DNA of 64,000 nt from assembly GCA_937891765.1 (NCBI GenBank), contig CALAGQ010000048.1, forward strand, positions 1 to 64,000, written 5' to 3'. The position numbers and the translations under genes are program-made. Of the stretch, positions 62,586 to 64,000 are shown in pieces (the stretch's first letter is position 1; each line of letters starts with the position of its first letter). The notes beneath the pieces were generated by a model that was not told the origin of the DNA, searched no databases, and saw nothing but the letters and a program-made list of their open reading frames with translations. The DNA comes from an uncultured Nitrospina sp. (lineage in GTDB: Bacteria; Nitrospinota; Nitrospinia; Nitrospinales; VA-1).

Positions 62586-64000
62586 ATGGGATTTGAGCTC
62601 AACAAAAGCTATAGCGGATTCAAACTGACTCAGAAGAAGGAAATTGACGAACTGAAATCTCTAGGTCTTCTTTTTGAACACGAGGTCACCAAGGCTGAAG
62701 TGATGGTTCTGGAAAACGATGATGATAACAAGGTGTTCAGCGCGACGTTCCGGACGCCGCCGGAAAATGATACCGGCATCGCCCATATCCTCGAACACAG
62801 CGTTTTATGCGGCTCTAAAAATTTCCCGGTCAAGGAACCCTTTGTCGAACTCATGAAAGGTAGTTTGCAAACCTTTCTCAACGCCATGACATTCCCTGAC
62901 AAAACGATGTACCCCGTTGCGAGCAGAAACCGAAAAGATTTTTTCAACCTGATGAATGTTTATCTGGATGCGGTTTTTTATCCTAATATTTCCGAGGAAA
63001 CTTTCAAACAGGAAGGCTGGCATTATGAGCTGAACAGCCCGGAAGATAAAATTGTTTATAAAGGCGTGGTGTTCAATGAGATGAAAGGCGAGTTTTCCAA
63101 TCCGGAAAGTTGTATTGACCGTCAGTTGGCCCATTCCCTGTTCCCCTCTACCGCATACGGGTTTGAGTCGGGGGGCGACCCTAAAAATATTCCCGAGCTG
63201 ACGTATCAGGAGTTCACGGAGTTTCACCGAAAGCATTATCATCCCTCCAACAGTAGATTGTTTTTATACGGAGATGGAGACACCCAAAGCTATCTTGATT
63301 TTTTGCAGGAAAAATATTTGCAGGACTTTGAGCGTATGGAGGTCAATACTTCCATTGCTCACCAGAGGTCTTTCAGAAAGCCGAAAAGAAAACCCATGGC
63401 CTACCCGGTTTCCAGCGATGAATCGTTGGAGAAAAAGACCTATGTTCTATTGGGCTACAAACTGGATAAGGCCATCAATCATGAGCATTGCCTTGGATTC
63501 AGCATACTGAGCCACCTTCTGCTGGGGTCTTCCGCGTCGCCTTTAAGAAAAGCCCTCATCACTTCCGAGTTAGGCAGCGAAGTCATTGGCGGAGGGTTCG
63601 ACGACAACCGCGCCGACACTATGTTTGCCGTGGGCTTAAAGGGAACAGAGCTCGAGAACGAAAACAAAATTCTTGCGCTTATAGATTCGACCCTGAGGGA
63701 ATTGGCCGAAAATGGAATAGAAGAAGATATGATCCTCTCGGCGGTCAATTCCATAGACTTCAGGCTTCGGGAGGCCAATTTTGGCGGGTTTCCCAAAGGC
63801 ATTGTTTATAACATTCAAGCGTTGGGCTCATGGCTTTATGATAAAGATCCTTTCACCCATCTCAGCTTTGAGAAGGTCATGCGCAAAATCAAAAAACAGA
63901 TGCACGAAGGATATTTTGAGGATTTGATTCGCCGTTATCTGATTGAAAATAACCATCGCAGTATTCTGGTGGCCACACCCAAACAGGGTCTGGGTAAGAA
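62586..64000 (+). CDS. Presequence protease-like M16C zinc peptidase, 3' end outside window
   Basis: The frame starts at ATG 62586 and stays open to the right edge (471 codons). HILEHSVLCGS is the inverted HxxEH zinc site of M16 peptidases, with the more distant glutamate in the GVVFNEMKGEFSNPE segment typical of the PreP/Cym1 subfamily (M16C), whose full length is about 970 residues. These degrade peptides in a closed chamber. No signal peptide. Confidence 0.93.
   Translation, partial: MGFELNKSYSGFKLTQKKEIDELKSLGLLFEHEVTKAEVMVLENDDDNKVFSATFRTPPENDTGIAHILEHSVLCGSKNFPVKEPFVELMKGSLQTFLNAMTFPDKTMYPVASRNRKDFFNLMNVYLDAVFYPNISEETFKQEGWHYELNSPEDKIVYKGVVFNEMKGEFSNPESCIDRQLAHSLFPSTAYGFESGGDPKNIPELTYQEFTEFHRKHYHPSNSRLFLYGDGDTQSYLDFLQEKYLQDFERMEVNTSIAHQRSFRKPKRKPMAYPVSSDESLEKKTYVLLGYKLDKAINHEHCLGFSILSHLLLGSSASPLRKALITSELGSEVIGGGFDDNRADTMFAVGLKGTELENENKILALIDSTLRELAENGIEEDMILSAVNSIDFRLREANFGGFPKGIVYNIQALGSWLYDKDPFTHLSFEKVMRKIKKQMHEGYFEDLIRRYLIENNHRSILVATPKQGLGK

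Overview
The window looks like chromosomal DNA of a diderm, cytochrome-rich bacterium. MurE carries the DNPR motif of meso-diaminopimelate-adding enzymes, a full System I (Ccm) cytochrome c maturation operon is present, and small c-type cytochromes recur. The protein style (FimV/SPOR protein, NamZ, DUF547, PreP-like peptidase) and moderate GC suggest a deep-branching lineage such as Nitrospinota (Nitrospina-like) or a former deltaproteobacterium. That placement is inference; no rRNA gene is present to test it.

Layout. 1-12 kb: a zinc-ribbon protein with exact 84-bp tandem repeats, a perfect consensus promoter with a possible small RNA, a lytic transglycosylase, a diheme lipoprotein, a FimV/LysM/SPOR cell-envelope protein, HU, peptide deformylase, an MFS exporter, a fatty-acid-hydroxylase-type membrane protein, pyruvate kinase, Hsp20 and a stand-alone receiver protein. 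12-16 kb: a cytochrome c, a YqhA-type membrane protein, and an OxyR-type regulator divergent from a diheme cytochrome c peroxidase. 15.7-25 kb: the minus-strand operon yqeY-dnaG-rpoD-tRNA-Met, then NamZ, glgC and groESL under a CIRCE element. 25-32.6 kb is the accessory part: queF and a cysteine-cluster gene that end in the same repeated DNA, a GAF histidine kinase broken by two single-base indels, a DUF1566 protein, an HNH nuclease, a PIN-aminotransferase fusion, a cytoplasmic parvulin-domain protein, a HAD phosphatase and a DUF547 protein.

32.6-50.5 kb is a complete division and cell wall cluster on the minus strand: mraZ-rsmH-ftsL-ftsI-murE-murF-mraY-murD-ftsW-murG-murC-murB-ddl-ftsQ-ftsA-ftsZ. 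It is driven from a promoter next to three 10-bp-spaced TGTCA repeats (probable MraZ operator) and interrupted between murB and ddl by a 71-bp sequence that folds as a perfect three-way junction. 51-57.3 kb is the ccm operon, ccmE-ccmF-ccmH-ccmI-like-ccmA-ccmB-ccmD-ccmC-thioredoxin, with a CXXXY-type CcmE and a cysteine-rich CcmH; it would mature the cytochromes encoded elsewhere in the window. 57-64 kb: a SnoaL-like protein, an oppDF ATPase pair without permeases, a second receiver protein paralogous to the first, small secreted and membrane proteins, exonuclease III and the start of a PreP-type M16 peptidase.

I see no CRISPR array, prophage, transposase or restriction system. The most unusual signals are the three-way junction, the repeat that supplies the C-termini of two unrelated genes, the PIN-DegT fusion, the possible small RNA near 600 and the CcmE/CcmH variants.
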